Shown here in pieces: positions 12,451 to 23,606 of a DNA stretch of 64,000 nucleotides. Position 1 is the first letter of the stretch; each line of letters opens with the position of its first letter. Made by a program: the position numbers and the translations under genes. The notes beneath the pieces are model-generated. The model made no database searches and was not told the DNA's origin. It worked only from the letters and a program-made list of their open reading frames with translations. Origin of the DNA: Serratia sp. FDAARGOS_506 (GTDB taxonomy: Bacteria > Pseudomonadota > Gammaproteobacteria > Enterobacterales > Enterobacteriaceae); contig NZ_CP033831.1 in NCBI RefSeq assembly GCF_003812745.1, forward strand, positions 1,364,001 through 1,428,000, read 5' to 3'.

Positions 12451-13479
12451 TTGGAACACAAGAAAGAGTTATCCATGGCGACCATGAAAGACGTCGCCGA
12501 AATGGCGGGCGTTTCAACGGCTACCGTATCGCGTGCGCTGATGAACCCGGAAAAGGTGTCAACGCCGACGCGCCAGAAAGTGGAACAGGCCGTCCTGGCC
12601 GTGGGTTATTCTCCTCATGCTCTGTCACGCAATATCAAGCGCAACGAATCTCGCACCATCCTGGTGATCGTGCCCGACATCTGCGATCCTTTTTTCGCCG
12701 ATGTGATCCAGGGGATCGAACAGACCGCCGCCCAACAAGGCTATCTGGTGCTGATCGGCGACTGCGCGCAGCAAAACCAGCAAGAGCGCACCTTCGTCAA
12801 TCTGATCATCACCAAACAGATCGACGGCATGCTGCTGCTCGGCTCCAACCTGCCGTTCGACGCCAGCAAGGAAGAGCAGCGCAACCTGCCGCCGATGGTG
12901 ATGGCCAACGAATTCGCCCCCGAGCTGGAACTGCCGACGGTACACATCGACAACCTGACCGCCGCCTTCGAAGCCGTGCATTATTTGCACCAGTTGGGCC
13001 ACCGACAGATCGCCTGCGTGGCCGGGCCGGAACAGATGCCGTTGAGCCATTATCGGCTGCAGGGTTACGTTCAAGCGCTACGTCGTAATGGCATTACCGT
13101 CGAAAGCAGCTATATTACCCGGGGTGATTTTACCTATGAAGCCGGCGCGCAAGCGCTGACCATGCTGATGGCTCAGCCGAAACCGCCGACGGCGGTGTTC
13201 TGCCACAGCGACGTCATGGCGATCGGCGTGCTGTCCCAAGCGAAGAAAATGGGGCTGCGGGTACCGCAGGATCTGTCGATCGTCGGCTTTGACGACCTCA
13301 AGCTGGCGCAGTATTGCGATCCGCCGCTGACCACGGTGGCGCAGCCGCGCTTCCAGATTGGCCAGCAGGCGATGTTATTGCTGTTGGAGCAGTTGAACGG
13401 CCAGACGGTGGCCAGCGGCTCCCGGCTATTGGACAGTGAATTGATTATCAGAGGCAGCACCGCTGCCCCGAAACGCTAG
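12451..13479 (+). CDS. cytR: Transcriptional repressor CytR
   Basis: LacI-family repressor that cooperates with CRP to control nucleoside uptake and catabolism genes; cytidine is the inducer. 342 residues: N-terminal helix-turn-helix MKDVAEMAGVSTATVSRAL, hinge, then a periplasmic-binding-protein-like effector domain from RTILVIVPDICDPFF. The TTG at 12451 is chosen because AAGGAG lies seven bases upstream; the in-frame ATG at 12475 (MATMKDV) has no comparable ribosome-binding site but is possible. The 292-base upstream gap contains a PurR-like palindrome and a TAGAAT that could be a -10. ftsN follows after 65 bases. Confidence 0.95.
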   Translation: MEHKKELSMATMKDVAEMAGVSTATVSRALMNPEKVSTPTRQKVEQAVLAVGYSPHALSRNIKRNESRTILVIVPDICDPFFADVIQGIEQTAAQQGYLVLIGDCAQQNQQERTFVNLIITKQIDGMLLLGSNLPFDASKEEQRNLPPMVMANEFAPELELPTVHIDNLTAAFEAVHYLHQLGHRQIACVAGPEQMPLSHYRLQGYVQALRRNGITVESSYITRGDFTYEAGAQALTMLMAQPKPPTAVFCHSDVMAIGVLSQAKKMGLRVPQDLSIVGFDDLKLAQYCDPPLTTVAQPRFQIGQQAMLLLLEQLNGQTVASGSRLLDSELIIRGSTAAPKR

Positions 13480-13544
13480 TCAAATATTTTAGGGTTCAGT
13501 AACATGACGGACTTATCCTCTCATCAGGACACAGCGGAATAATA

Positions 13545-14477
13545 GTGGCACAAAAAGACTATGTAAGCCGTGGGCGCGCAGCAGGAGCGAAGCGTAAAAC
13601 CCCCAGCCGTAAAAAACGCAGTTCTCCGAAGGTTTCCAAAACCGTGCTGGCGTTAGCCGCCGCGTTGCTGGTTGTCTTTGTCGGCGGCCTCTATTTCATT
13701 ACGCACAACAAGCCGGAAGACGCGCCGCTGTTGCCTGCGCACACCACGCGCCCCGGTAATGGCCTGCCGCCGAAGCCGGAAGAGCGTTGGCGCTACATCA
13801 AAGAGCTGGAAAACCGGCAGATCGGTGTGCAAACCCCGACCGAGCCGACGGCCGGCGGCGAGCTCAATTCCAAAACTCAGCTGACCGCCGAACAGCGACA
13901 GTTGCTGGAGCAGATGCAGGCCGACATGCAGCAGCGCCCGACGCAGCTGAACGAAGTGCCATATAACGATCCGGGCCAGGCCAACGCGCGCAGTACCCGC
14001 CAGCAGCAGATGCAACAACAGCAAATGCAGCAGCAGCCGATACAGCAACAGCAGCAGGTCAGCCAGCCACCGCGCAACCCGTTCAATAACGGGGCTACTA
14101 CCGCGCCGGTGCAGCAGCACCAGCAGCCAAAACCGGCTACTCAGCAACCGGTGCAGGTGAAACAGCCTGAGCCAAAGCCGCAACCGAAGCCGGAGCCCAA
14201 ACCGGAAGTGAAGCAGGAAACGGCCAAGCAGGAAACCAAACCGGAATCGAAACAGAAGTGGATGGTGCAATGCGGTTCGTTCCGCGCCACCGATCAGGCT
14301 GAATCAGTGCGTGCGCGCCTGGCGTTCGAAGGCATCGAGAGCCGCATCACCGCCGGCGGCGGTTGGAATCGCGTGGTACTCGGCCCGTACAGCAGCCGCA
14401 CCGCCGCGGACAAAACCCTTTCGCGCCTGAAGGGCGTCGGCATGTCGAGTTGCATTCCCCTCTCCGTTGGGGGTTGA
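13545..14477 (+). CDS. ftsN: Essential cell division protein FtsN
   Basis: Late divisome protein that activates septal peptidoglycan synthesis by FtsWI. 310 residues, GTG start giving MAQKDYVSRG. Order: Lys/Arg-rich cytoplasmic tail, a single membrane segment at about 33-52 (TVLALAAALLVVFVGGLYFI), a short periplasmic helical region containing NGLPPKPEERWRYIKEL, which corresponds to the essential activation helix, a long Gln/Pro/Lys-rich linker, and a C-terminal SPOR domain (from about residue 238, WMVQCGSF) that binds denuded glycans. Two cysteines in the SPOR domain match the structural disulfide known from E. coli. The low-complexity linker is expected. The hslVU heat-shock promoter overlaps its stop codon. 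Confidence 0.97.
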   Translation: MAQKDYVSRGRAAGAKRKTPSRKKRSSPKVSKTVLALAAALLVVFVGGLYFITHNKPEDAPLLPAHTTRPGNGLPPKPEERWRYIKELENRQIGVQTPTEPTAGGELNSKTQLTAEQRQLLEQMQADMQQRPTQLNEVPYNDPGQANARSTRQQQMQQQQMQQQPIQQQQQVSQPPRNPFNNGATTAPVQQHQQPKPATQQPVQVKQPEPKPQPKPEPKPEVKQETAKQETKPESKQKWMVQCGSFRATDQAESVRARLAFEGIESRITAGGGWNRVVLGPYSSRTAADKTLSRLKGVGMSSCIPLSVGG

Positions 14478-14500
14478 AAAGCGTCAATCCCCCCCCATCT
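14473..14500 (+). promoter_or_regulatory. Sigma-32 heat-shock promoter of hslVU
   Basis: GTTGAAA (14473-14479) and CCCCATCT (14493-14500), separated by 13 bases, match the sigma-32 consensus CTTGAAA-N13-15-CCCCATNT except at one base. The -35 overlaps the ftsN stop codon. hslVU is a heat-shock operon in E. coli. Confidence 0.85.
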
Positions 14501-14514
14501 ATACTCTCAATATG

Positions 14515-14548
14515 CCTCGTAGCGTCTGCGAAAGCAGGCGCTGCGGGG
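14515..14548 (+). promoter_or_regulatory. Stem-loop in the hslVU 5' untranslated region
   Basis: A 15-bp stem (14515-14529 with 14534-14548) capped by GAAA. Its three non-Watson-Crick positions are all G-U pairs in the plus-strand RNA only, so it is an RNA structure of the hslVU transcript. It ends 31 bases before the hslV start. E. coli carries a stem-loop of different sequence in the same leader, reported to affect hslVU (clpQY) expression. Confidence 0.75.
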
Positions 14549-14579
14549 ACTTCTTTCCGTCTTTAACGAGGGTCTGCTC

Positions 14580-15110
14580 GTGACAACAATTGTAAGCGTA
14601 CGCCGCAACGGCCAGGTCGTCATCGGTGGTGATGGCCAGGCAACCCTGGGTAATACGGTGATGAAGGGTAACGTCAAGAAAGTGCGTCGCCTGTACAACG
14701 ACAAAGTGATTGCCGGTTTCGCCGGCGGCACCGCTGACGCCTTCACGCTGTTTGAACTGTTTGAACGCAAACTGGAAATGCATCAGGGCCACCTGGTGAA
14801 AGCCGCCGTCGAGCTGGCGAAAGACTGGCGTACCGACCGCATGCTGCGCAAGCTCGAAGCGTTGCTGGCGGTCGCCGATGAAACCGCTTCGCTGATCATC
14901 ACCGGCAACGGCGATGTGGTGCAGCCGGAAAACGATCTGATCGCCATCGGCTCCGGCGGCCCGTACGCCCAGGCCGCAGCCCGCGCCATGTTGGAAAATA
15001 CCGAGCTGAGCGCCCGTGATATCGTTGAGAAATCCCTCAACATCGCCGGCGACATCTGTATTTACACCAACCATTTCCACACCATTGAAGAATTGCCTTC
15101 CAAAGCGTAA
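14580..15110 (+). CDS. hslV: ATP-dependent protease proteolytic subunit HslV (ClpQ)
   Basis: Proteasome-like N-terminal nucleophile protease; two hexameric rings dock onto HslU to degrade regulatory and misfolded cytoplasmic proteins. 176 residues, GTG start. After Met removal Thr becomes residue 1 (MTTIVSVRR), the catalytic nucleophile; the conserved [20 protein letters not shown] is intact. First gene of hslVU, expressed from a sigma-32 promoter with a structured leader; hslU follows after 12 bases. Confidence 0.98.
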   Translation: MTTIVSVRRNGQVVIGGDGQATLGNTVMKGNVKKVRRLYNDKVIAGFAGGTADAFTLFELFERKLEMHQGHLVKAAVELAKDWRTDRMLRKLEALLAVADETASLIITGNGDVVQPENDLIAIGSGGPYAQAAARAMLENTELSARDIVEKSLNIAGDICIYTNHFHTIEELPSKA

Positions 15111-15122
15111 GGATCGAATACC

Positions 15123-16457
15123 ATGTCTGAAATGACCCCGCGCGAGATCGTCAGCGAACTGGACAGCTATATCATTGGCCAAAACAAAGCCAAACGCGCT
15201 GTCGCCATTGCCCTGCGCAACCGCTGGCGCCGGATGCAGCTCAACGAGATGCTGCGTCACGAAGTGACCCCGAAAAACATTCTGATGATTGGCCCGACCG
15301 GCGTCGGTAAAACCGAAATCGCTCGTCGTCTGGCGAAGCTGGCCAACGCGCCGTTCATCAAGGTTGAAGCCACCAAGTTCACCGAAGTGGGCTACGTGGG
15401 CAAAGAAGTGGATTCCATCATCCGCGATCTGACCGATGCCGCCATCAAAATGGTGCGCATGCAGTCGATCGAGAAAAACCGTACCCGTGCCGAAGAGTTG
15501 GCCGAAGAGCGCATTCTCGACGTGCTGATCCCGCCGGCCAAGAACAACTGGGGCCAGCCGGAAGAGCATCAGGAGCCGTCCGCCGCCCGCCAGGCATTCC
15601 GCAAAAAACTGCGCGAAGGCCAACTGGATGACAAAGAGATCGAAATCGATCTGGCCGCCGCGCCGATGGGCGTGGAAATCATGGCGCCTCCGGGCATGGA
15701 AGAAATGACCAACCAGCTGCAGTCGATGTTCCAGAACCTCGGCGGTCAGAAGCAAAAGCCGCGCAAGCTGAAGATCAAAGAAGCCTTCAAGCTGCTGGTG
15801 GAAGAAGAAGCCGCCAAGCTGGTGAATCCGGAAGAGCTGAAAGAGCAGGCGATCGAAGCGGTTGAACAGCACGGCATCGTGTTTATCGACGAGATCGATA
15901 AAATCTGTAAGCGCGGTGGCCAAAGCTCCGGCCCTGACGTCTCGCGCGAAGGCGTGCAGCGCGATCTGCTGCCGCTGGTGGAAGGCTGCACCGTGTCGAC
16001 CAAACACGGTATGGTGAAGACCGACCACATCCTGTTCATCGCCTCCGGCGCGTTCCAGACCGCCAATCCGTCGGATCTGATCCCGGAACTGCAGGGCCGT
16101 CTGCCGATCCGCGTTGAGCTGCAGGCGCTGACCACCGAAGACTTTGAGCGCATCCTGACCGAGCCGAGCGCGTCGTTGACCGAGCAGTACAAAGCGCTGA
16201 TGGGCACCGAAGGCGTCAACATTGAGTTCACCGCTGACGGCATCCGTCGCATCGCCGAAGCCGCGTGGCAGGTCAACGAAAGCACCGAGAACATCGGCGC
16301 ACGTCGGCTGCACACCGTGCTGGAGCGTCTGATGGAAGATATTTCCTACGATGCGAGTGAAATTAATGGCCAATCCATTACAATTGATGCGGATTACGTG
16401 CGCAGTCATCTGGATGAACTGGTGGCGGATGAAGATTTGAGTCGTTTTATCCTATAA
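15123..16457 (+). CDS. hslU: ATP-dependent protease ATPase subunit HslU (ClpY)
   Basis: AAA+ unfoldase that threads substrates into HslV. 444 residues: Walker [16 protein letters not shown] (about 57-71), pore-loop GYVGKEVDS, a family-specific intermediate (I) domain at about 110-240 with charged helices, Walker [12 protein letters not shown], and the C-terminal tail DEDLSRFIL that activates HslV by inserting between its subunits. Translationally close to hslV and ended by a strong hairpin. Confidence 0.98.
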   Translation: MSEMTPREIVSELDSYIIGQNKAKRAVAIALRNRWRRMQLNEMLRHEVTPKNILMIGPTGVGKTEIARRLAKLANAPFIKVEATKFTEVGYVGKEVDSIIRDLTDAAIKMVRMQSIEKNRTRAEELAEERILDVLIPPAKNNWGQPEEHQEPSAARQAFRKKLREGQLDDKEIEIDLAAAPMGVEIMAPPGMEEMTNQLQSMFQNLGGQKQKPRKLKIKEAFKLLVEEEAAKLVNPEELKEQAIEAVEQHGIVFIDEIDKICKRGGQSSGPDVSREGVQRDLLPLVEGCTVSTKHGMVKTDHILFIASGAFQTANPSDLIPELQGRLPIRVELQALTTEDFERILTEPSASLTEQYKALMGTEGVNIEFTADGIRRIAEAAWQVNESTENIGARRLHTVLERLMEDISYDASEINGQSITIDADYVRSHLDELVADEDLSRFIL

Positions 16458-16487
16458 TCGCTCAATCATTGTCTTGTCAGTCATCTG

Positions 16488-16517
16488 TGTGGGAGGCATT
16501 GCCTCCCACAATTATTT
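16488..16517 (+). terminator. Terminator after hslVU
   Basis: A perfect 10-bp stem (16488-16497 with 16501-16510) with a 3-base loop is followed by ATTATTT, 31 bases after the hslU stop. Confidence 0.8.
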
Positions 16518-16553
16518 CTAACGGACACCGCAACTTACTGACAGAAGCGAAAC

Positions 16554-17471
16554 ATGAGCTCATCAATCTCCACCACCCCGATCTCCGCCTGGCTGGAAAG
16601 TCTACGCCCCCGCACCCTGCCGTTGGCCTTTGCCTCCATCGTGGTCGGCTCGGCAATCGCCGCCTGGCACGGCAGTCTGAAACCTGAAGTGGCGCTGCTG
16701 GCGCTGTTGACCGCCGGCCTGCTGCAGATCCTCTCCAACCTGGCGAACGACTACGGCGATGCGGTCAAAGGCAGCGACAAAGAAGATCGCATCGGACCCT
16801 TGCGCGGCATGCAAAAAGGCATGATCACCCAGGCACAGATGAAACGGGCGCTGGTGGTGACAGTGGTGCTGATCGCCCTCGCCGGCTGTTCGCTGATCGC
16901 CGTCGCCTGCGAGCAACCCAGCGACGTGGTGGGCTTCCTGGTGCTGGGCGGGTTGTCTATCGTGGCGGCCATCACTTATACCGTCGGCAACAAGCCCTAC
17001 GGGTATTTGGGGCTGGGCGACATCTCAGTGTTGGTGTTCTTTGGCTGGCTGAGCGTGGCCGGTACCTACTATTTGCAAACGCACACCTTCGACAGCGTCG
17101 TGATGCTGCCGGCCACCGCCTGCGGCCTGCTGGCGACGGCGGTGCTCAACATCAACAATCTGCGCGATATCGAGAGCGATCGCGAAAACGGCAAGAACAC
17201 GCTGGCGGTGCGTCTCGGCCCGCACAAGGCGCGCATTTACCATGCCCTGTTGCTCGGCGGCGCGGTGTTGTGTTTCGCGCTGTTTACGCTGTTCAATCTC
17301 CACAGCCCGTGGGGCTGGCTGTTCGTGCTGGCGATCCCGCTGCTGGTGCGCCACGGCCTGCGCGTGCTGCGCGATACGACGCCGGTCGGCATGCGGCCGA
17401 TGCTGGAGCACATGGTCAAAGCGGCATTGTTGGCCAACCTGCTGTTCGCTATCGGCGTGGCGCTCAGTTAA
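16554..17471 (+). CDS. menA: 1,4-dihydroxy-2-naphthoate octaprenyltransferase
   Basis: UbiA-family inner-membrane enzyme that prenylates 1,4-dihydroxy-2-naphthoate to demethylmenaquinone for anaerobic respiration. 305 residues with about nine hydrophobic helices. The two Asp-rich prenyl-diphosphate/Mg sites are visible: NLANDYGDAVKGSD (about 61-74) and NNLRDIESDRENGKN (about 200-215). Separated from hslU by the terminator, and followed closely by rraA as in E. coli. Confidence 0.97.
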   Translation: MSSSISTTPISAWLESLRPRTLPLAFASIVVGSAIAAWHGSLKPEVALLALLTAGLLQILSNLANDYGDAVKGSDKEDRIGPLRGMQKGMITQAQMKRALVVTVVLIALAGCSLIAVACEQPSDVVGFLVLGGLSIVAAITYTVGNKPYGYLGLGDISVLVFFGWLSVAGTYYLQTHTFDSVVMLPATACGLLATAVLNINNLRDIESDRENGKNTLAVRLGPHKARIYHALLLGGAVLCFALFTLFNLHSPWGWLFVLAIPLLVRHGLRVLRDTTPVGMRPMLEHMVKAALLANLLFAIGVALS

Positions 17472-17540
17472 AAACTGATGATTTTGCCAACAGGGCGAAT
17501 AAAGGGATATACTGAACATTCCAGCGGCAAACAGACGTAA

Positions 17541-18032
<492 letters not shown>

Positions 18033-18045
18033 TTTTCGGTCATGA

Positions 18046-18070
18046 AAAAGGGCGCCTGAGGCGCCCTTTT
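18046..18070. terminator. Bidirectional terminator between rraA and zapB
   Basis: GGGCGCC (18050-18056) pairs with GGCGCCC (18060-18066), flanked by A at 18045-18049 and T at 18067-18070. Confidence 0.88.
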
Positions 18071-18092
18071 CGTTGCTGCATGGCGTGAGGAA

Positions 18093-18332
18093 TCAGACCT
18101 CTTCCATTTTGCCCAGCAGAGCGCGCAGGCGATCTTGCCATACGTGCTGTTCTTCTTTCAGCTGTTGGTTTTCGCGCACCAGCGCTTCGTGGTTGCCGGA
18201 GGCAGCCTGAACTTCCTGCGACAGAGAGTTGTTTTTGTCTTTCAGCTCTTCAATTTCCATCTGCAACAGGGTGATGGTATCAATCGCCTGCTGTACTTTT
18301 GCTTCCAGTTTCTCAAATACTTCAAATGACAT
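18093..18332 (-). CDS. zapB: Cell division protein ZapB
   Basis: Small coiled-coil protein of the Z-ring that links ZapA-FtsZ to MatP and the Ter region. 79 residues, predicted almost entirely helical, with heptad-like spacing of Leu, Ile and Val ([20 protein letters not shown] onward) and no membrane segment. Alone on the minus strand between converging rraA and divergent glpF, as in E. coli. Confidence 0.96.
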   Translation of the reverse strand: MSFEVFEKLEAKVQQAIDTITLLQMEIEELKDKNNSLSQEVQAASGNHEALVRENQQLKEEQHVWQDRLRALLGKMEEV

Positions 18333-18855
18333 GCTTCAGTCCCCTCATGATAGCAAGGCGTACATCTATAAGTAGCGGCCGCAACATCGGCTGCAGCTAC
18401 TGCGAATATTGCATCGCACTCAGTGACGCGCGCCGTTACGGAAGGCGCGCCGGTCTCGATTCGTTAAAAACGATTGTAAGTAGCCAGTCTCCGCCTGTCT
18501 AGCAACATACCGGATCATCACGCAGTCTGTTGCAATTTTCCTGCCCCCACCATCAGCAAAAACTGAAAATCCCCGCCCCTACCGCCGCGAGTTGTTAACA
18601 ACCCTCGCCAAATCACTGGTCAGATCACACTTTTATGGCTCAGAAAGAACACTAAACGACGCGAAATCGCTCAATTTTATGACGAGCCACACACATTTTG
18701 ATTTCGCTATTTCTCGTTTATGTTCGTTAACGATAAATTTACATCACGTCCTTATTCAATAATTGGACGAGATGAAAAAACTGTGCCCATAGGCCGGATG
18801 TCTACCCAACTGAGCCTATAAACCAACAACCGCCGTTTTGCAGGACAACAACATT
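18333..18855. other. Intergenic region zapB-glpF (523 bases)
   Basis: Holds the zapB promoter area on the left and the glpF control region on the right. An inverted repeat GCGCGCC / GGCGCGC (18428-18434 / 18444-18450) has no T tract. TCACA at 18625-18629 is half of a CRP site, and the minus-strand AAATGTGTGTGG (near 18684-18700) is another imperfect CRP-like match. No open frame here resembles a gene. Confidence 0.6.
18700..18737. promoter_or_regulatory. GlpR operators upstream of glpFKX
   Basis: TTATGTTCGTTAACGATAAA (18718-18737) is a close match to the GlpR operator (TTCG/CGAA-type halves around TTAA). Partial copies adjoin it to the left (ATTTCGCTATTTCTCG, 18700-18716). The site lies about 120 bases upstream of the glpF start, fitting glycerol-3-phosphate-relieved repression of the glp genes. 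Confidence 0.75.
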
Positions 18856-19701
18856 ATGAGCCAAACCACCAGTCCGACATTAAAAGGCCAGTGCATCGCC
18901 GAGTTCCTCGGCACGGCGCTGCTGATCTTCTTTGGCGTAGGCTGCGTTGCCGCGCTGAAACTGGCGGGCGCCAGCTTCGGCCAGTGGGAAATCAGCATCA
19001 TTTGGGGCCTGGGCGTCGCCATGGCCATCTATCTGACCGCCGCCATTTCCGGCGCGCATCTCAACCCTGCGGTCACCCTCGCCCTGTGGCTGTTCGCCTG
19101 TTTCGACGGGCGCAAAGTGGTGCCTTACATCATTGCGCAGGTCGCTGGTGCCTTCTGCGCTGCAGCCCTGGTTTATGGGCTGTACTACAACCTGTTCTTC
19201 GACTTCGAAACGGCTCACCACATGGTGCGCGGCAGCAACGAAAGCCTCGAACTGGCCGGTATCTTCTCGACTTACCCTAACGCGCACATCTCCGTCGGCC
19301 AGGCCTTCCTGGTAGAAACGGTGATCGCCGCCATTCTGATGTGCCTGATCCTGGCGCTGACCGACGACGGCAACGGCATTCCGCGCGGTCCGCTGGCGCC
19401 GCTGCTGATCGGTATTCTGATTGCCGTGATCGGCGCCTCCATGGGACCATTGACCGGCTTTGCGTTGAACCCGGCGCGTGACTTCGGGCCGAAACTGTTC
19501 GCCTACCTGGCCGGCTGGGGCAAAGTCGCCTTCACCGGCGCACGCGACATCCCGTACTTCCTGGTGCCGATCTTCGCCCCTATCGTCGGCTGTGGCCTGG
19601 GCGCTTTCGGTTACCGCGCGCTGATTGGCCGCCACCTGCCGTGTGACGTCTGCGTGACGGAAGAAGAGCCCGACGCCAAGACCCAGCAGCGCAAAGCGTG
19701 A
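18856..19701 (+). CDS. glpF: Glycerol uptake facilitator GlpF
   Basis: Aquaglyceroporin channel of the inner membrane for glycerol and small polyols. 281 residues from ATG 18856 (MSQTTSPTLKGQCIAEFLG). Both pore motifs are intact: first NPA in GAHLNPAVTLALW, second in ALNPARDFGPK. The family pattern of six membrane helices plus two half-helices fits the hydrophobic blocks. First gene of glpFKX with GlpR sites upstream; glpK follows after 42 bases. Confidence 0.98.
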   Translation: MSQTTSPTLKGQCIAEFLGTALLIFFGVGCVAALKLAGASFGQWEISIIWGLGVAMAIYLTAAISGAHLNPAVTLALWLFACFDGRKVVPYIIAQVAGAFCAAALVYGLYYNLFFDFETAHHMVRGSNESLELAGIFSTYPNAHISVGQAFLVETVIAAILMCLILALTDDGNGIPRGPLAPLLIGILIAVIGASMGPLTGFALNPARDFGPKLFAYLAGWGKVAFTGARDIPYFLVPIFAPIVGCGLGAFGYRALIGRHLPCDVCVTEEEPDAKTQQRKA

Positions 19702-19716
19702 TGGGTGCAGTTTTAA

Positions 19717-21252
<1,536 letters not shown>

Positions 21253-21276
21253 TCCCGAAGCTGCCGTTTCTCCAAC

Positions 21277-21306
21277 AAGCGCTGCCTGCGGGCGGCGCTT
21301 TTTTTT
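21277..21306 (+). terminator. Terminator after glpK
   Basis: A 10-bp stem (21277-21286 with 21291-21300, one U-G pair) with loop TGCG is followed directly by a run of eight T (21299-21306). Confidence 0.88.
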
Positions 21307-21380
21307 GCCCCGCCCCGCCGCCGCCGCGCTGTGATAGACTTTGCCGATATTTTCTTCCCTTTCTCACAGACAGGTTTGCC

Positions 21381-22391
21381 ATGAAACGTGAATTAGCCAT
21401 CGAATTTTCCCGCGTTACCGAAGCCGCCGCGCTGGCGGGCTACAAATGGCTGGGACGCGGCGACAAGAACGCCGCCGACGGCGCGGCGGTCCACGCCATG
21501 CGCATCATGCTCAACAAAGTGGATATCGATGGCCGCATCGTGATCGGCGAAGGCGAGATCGACGAAGCGCCGATGCTGTATATCGGCGAACAGGTCGGCA
21601 CCGGCCAGGGCGACGCGGTCGACATCGCGGTCGATCCGATCGAAGGCACCCGCATGACCGCCATGGGCCAGTCCAATGCGCTGGCGGTACTGGCGGTGGG
21701 CGATCGCGGCACCTTCCTGCACGCGCCGGACATGTACATGGAGAAGCTGGTGGTCGGCCCGGCGGCGCGCGGCGCTATCGACCTCAATCTGCCGTTGGCG
21801 GAGAACCTGCAGAACGTCGCCGCACGGCTGGGCAAACCGCTGTCGCAGCTGACGGTGATCGTCTTGGCCAAACCGCGCCACGACGGCGTCATCGCGCAGA
21901 TGCAGAAGCTGGGCGTGCGGGTGTTCGCCATTCCTGACGGCGACGTGGCAGCCTCCATTCTCACCTGCATGCCGGAAAGCGAGGTTGATGTGATGTACGG
22001 CATCGGCGGCGCGCCGGAAGGGGTGATCTCAGCCGCGGTGATCCGCGCGCTGGACGGCGACATGCAGGCGCGTTTGCTGCCGCGTCATGAGGTGAAAGGC
22101 GACAGCGCCGAAAACCGCCGCCTCGGCGAGCAGGAGCTGGCGCGCTGCCAGGAAATGGGTATTGAGGCCGGTCAGGTGCTGCGCATGGAGCAGATGGCGC
22201 GCAACGACAACGTGATCTTCTCAGCCACCGGCATCACCAAGGGCGATCTGCTGGAGGGCATCAGCCGCCAGGGCAATATGGCCACGACCGAAACCCTGCT
22301 GATCCGAGGTAAGTCGCGCACCATCCGCCGCATCCGTTCGACCCACTATCTGGATCGCAAAGACCCGGCGCTGCACGAGTTTTTGCTGTAA
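21381..22391 (+). CDS. glpX: Fructose-1,6-bisphosphatase class II GlpX
   Basis: Hydrolyses fructose-1,6-bisphosphate to fructose-6-phosphate in gluconeogenesis from glycerol. 336 residues from ATG 21381 (MKRELAIEFSRVTEAAALAG). Metal-binding residues are in GEGEIDEAPML and DPIEGTRMTAMG; the substrate loop GGAPEGVISAA is intact. An upstream in-frame extension is unsupported because it runs through the glpK terminator. Lies after that terminator, so it may depend on read-through or a local promoter. Confidence 0.97.
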   Translation: MKRELAIEFSRVTEAAALAGYKWLGRGDKNAADGAAVHAMRIMLNKVDIDGRIVIGEGEIDEAPMLYIGEQVGTGQGDAVDIAVDPIEGTRMTAMGQSNALAVLAVGDRGTFLHAPDMYMEKLVVGPAARGAIDLNLPLAENLQNVAARLGKPLSQLTVIVLAKPRHDGVIAQMQKLGVRVFAIPDGDVAASILTCMPESEVDVMYGIGGAPEGVISAAVIRALDGDMQARLLPRHEVKGDSAENRRLGEQELARCQEMGIEAGQVLRMEQMARNDNVIFSATGITKGDLLEGISRQGNMATTETLLIRGKSRTIRRIRSTHYLDRKDPALHEFLL

Positions 22392-22396
22392 CGAAA

Positions 22397-22420
22397 CAGG
22401 GCGCCGAAAGGCGCCCTGTC
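22397..22420. terminator. Hairpin terminator between glpX and emrD
   Basis: A perfect 10-bp stem ACAGGGCGCC (22397-22406) with 22411-22420 and a GAAA loop between converging genes. T tracts are short on both sides. Confidence 0.65.
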
Positions 22421-22421
22421 G

Positions 22422-23606
22422 TTATGCGGTATGCCCCTGATGCTGCATCCGGTTGGACAGCGGCCACCAGCACAGCAGGATCAGCAGCGCCATCGCGAAC
22501 ATCAGCAATCCGAGGCTGAACTGCCCGGTTTGCGGCAACATGGCGGAAAGCCAGGTCGCGAGCCCCGACCCCATGTTCTGCATGCCGCCTACCAACGCGC
22601 CCGCCGCACCGGCCAGATAAGGGAACGGCTCCATCGCCCCGGTGGTGGCCAGCGGGAACAGCATGCCGGCGCCGAAGAAGAACAGCGCGGCCGGCACGAT
22701 CAGCGTCCAAATGTTCATCACGCCGAACCAGCCCGGGATCCACATCATCGCCCCCGCCAGCAGACAGCTAATCACCGAATGCCACATCAGGGTGTGGAAG
22801 GTCTTGCCGTCGCGCCCGGCGTACCAGGCGCCGAAAAATGCCGCCGGGATCGGCAGAATGAACAGGATGCTGACGGTCAAACCGCTCAACCCCAACACGC
22901 CGCCCATCAACACGCCACAGCTGGCCTCGAATACCGCAATCCCCGCCAGCGCGCCGATCAGCATCACCAGATAGCAGCTGAAGGTGCTGTCGCCCAGCAG
23001 CTGACGGAAACTGGCCAGCATGCGGCGTTTTTCCGTTTGCACCGGGCGGGTCTCCGGTAGCCAGCGAAACATGGCGAAGGCGACGCAGGCGCACAGCGCC
23101 AGCAGGAAGGCGTAACAGGCGCGCCAGCCGAACACCATCGCCAATGCGCCGCCGATCACCGGTGCCAGCAGTGGGCTAACCAGAATCCCCATGTTCAACA
23201 GGCTGTTGGCGTAGCGCAGCGCGGTGCCGGCATACAGATCGCGCGGCATGGTGCGCGCCATCACGCCCGCCACGCCGGTGCCCATGCCCTGAATCGCGCT
23301 GGCGGCGACCAGCATCGTCAGGTTGGTGGACAGCAGCGCCCCCAGCGCACCGACCAGGAAGATCATCATGCCGGTCAGGATCACCGGGCGACGCCCGATA
23401 CGGTCCGATATCGGGCCGTAAATCAGCTGGGAGAAACCGTAGGTCAGCAGATACGCCGCCATCACCCGTTGTACGGCGCCGGTGCGAACCGACAGATCGT
23501 GAGCGATATCAGCAATAACGGGAACATAAATGGTTTGCGCCATCTGGCCGACGGCGACCAACAGGATAAGCATCACCAGCAGGTGAAAATTCTCTAGTTT
23601 TCTCAT
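22422..23606 (-). CDS. emrD: Multidrug efflux MFS transporter EmrD
   Basis: Inner-membrane drug/H+ antiporter of the major facilitator superfamily (DHA1, Bcr/CflA group). 394 residues with twelve predicted helices. Motif A between helices 2 and 3 is intact (YGPISDRIGRRPVIL), as is the antiporter region QGMGTGVAGVMARTMPRD. It resembles E. coli EmrD along its whole length (AQTIYVPVIADIAHDL, PLATTGAMEPFPYLAG). Here it lies between glpX and fpr, genes that adjoin each other in E. coli, and it is divergent from the Cys-rich regulator at 23904. Confidence 0.93.
   Translation of the reverse strand: MRKLENFHLLVMLILLVAVGQMAQTIYVPVIADIAHDLSVRTGAVQRVMAAYLLTYGFSQLIYGPISDRIGRRPVILTGMMIFLVGALGALLSTNLTMLVAASAIQGMGTGVAGVMARTMPRDLYAGTALRYANSLLNMGILVSPLLAPVIGGALAMVFGWRACYAFLLALCACVAFAMFRWLPETRPVQTEKRRMLASFRQLLGDSTFSCYLVMLIGALAGIAVFEASCGVLMGGVLGLSGLTVSILFILPIPAAFFGAWYAGRDGKTFHTLMWHSVISCLLAGAMMWIPGWFGVMNIWTLIVPAALFFFGAGMLFPLATTGAMEPFPYLAGAAGALVGGMQNMGSGLATWLSAMLPQTGQFSLGLLMFAMALLILLCWWPLSNRMQHQGHTA

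Noticed and set aside
13990-14240. Gln- and Pro/Lys-rich repeats resembling a satellite or CRISPR-like repeat
   Set aside because: They encode the flexible linker of FtsN, are irregular in spacing and are normal for the family.
14499-16409. 636-codon open frame on the minus strand opposite hslV-hslU
   Set aside because: Shadow of the GC-rich genes: the sequence is His/Gln/Arg-rich with no recognisable motif, and the plus strand encodes well-known proteins throughout.
18428-18450. GCGCGCC inverted repeat upstream of glpF taken as a terminator
   Set aside because: No T tract on either strand, and it lies between divergent genes where no terminator is expected.
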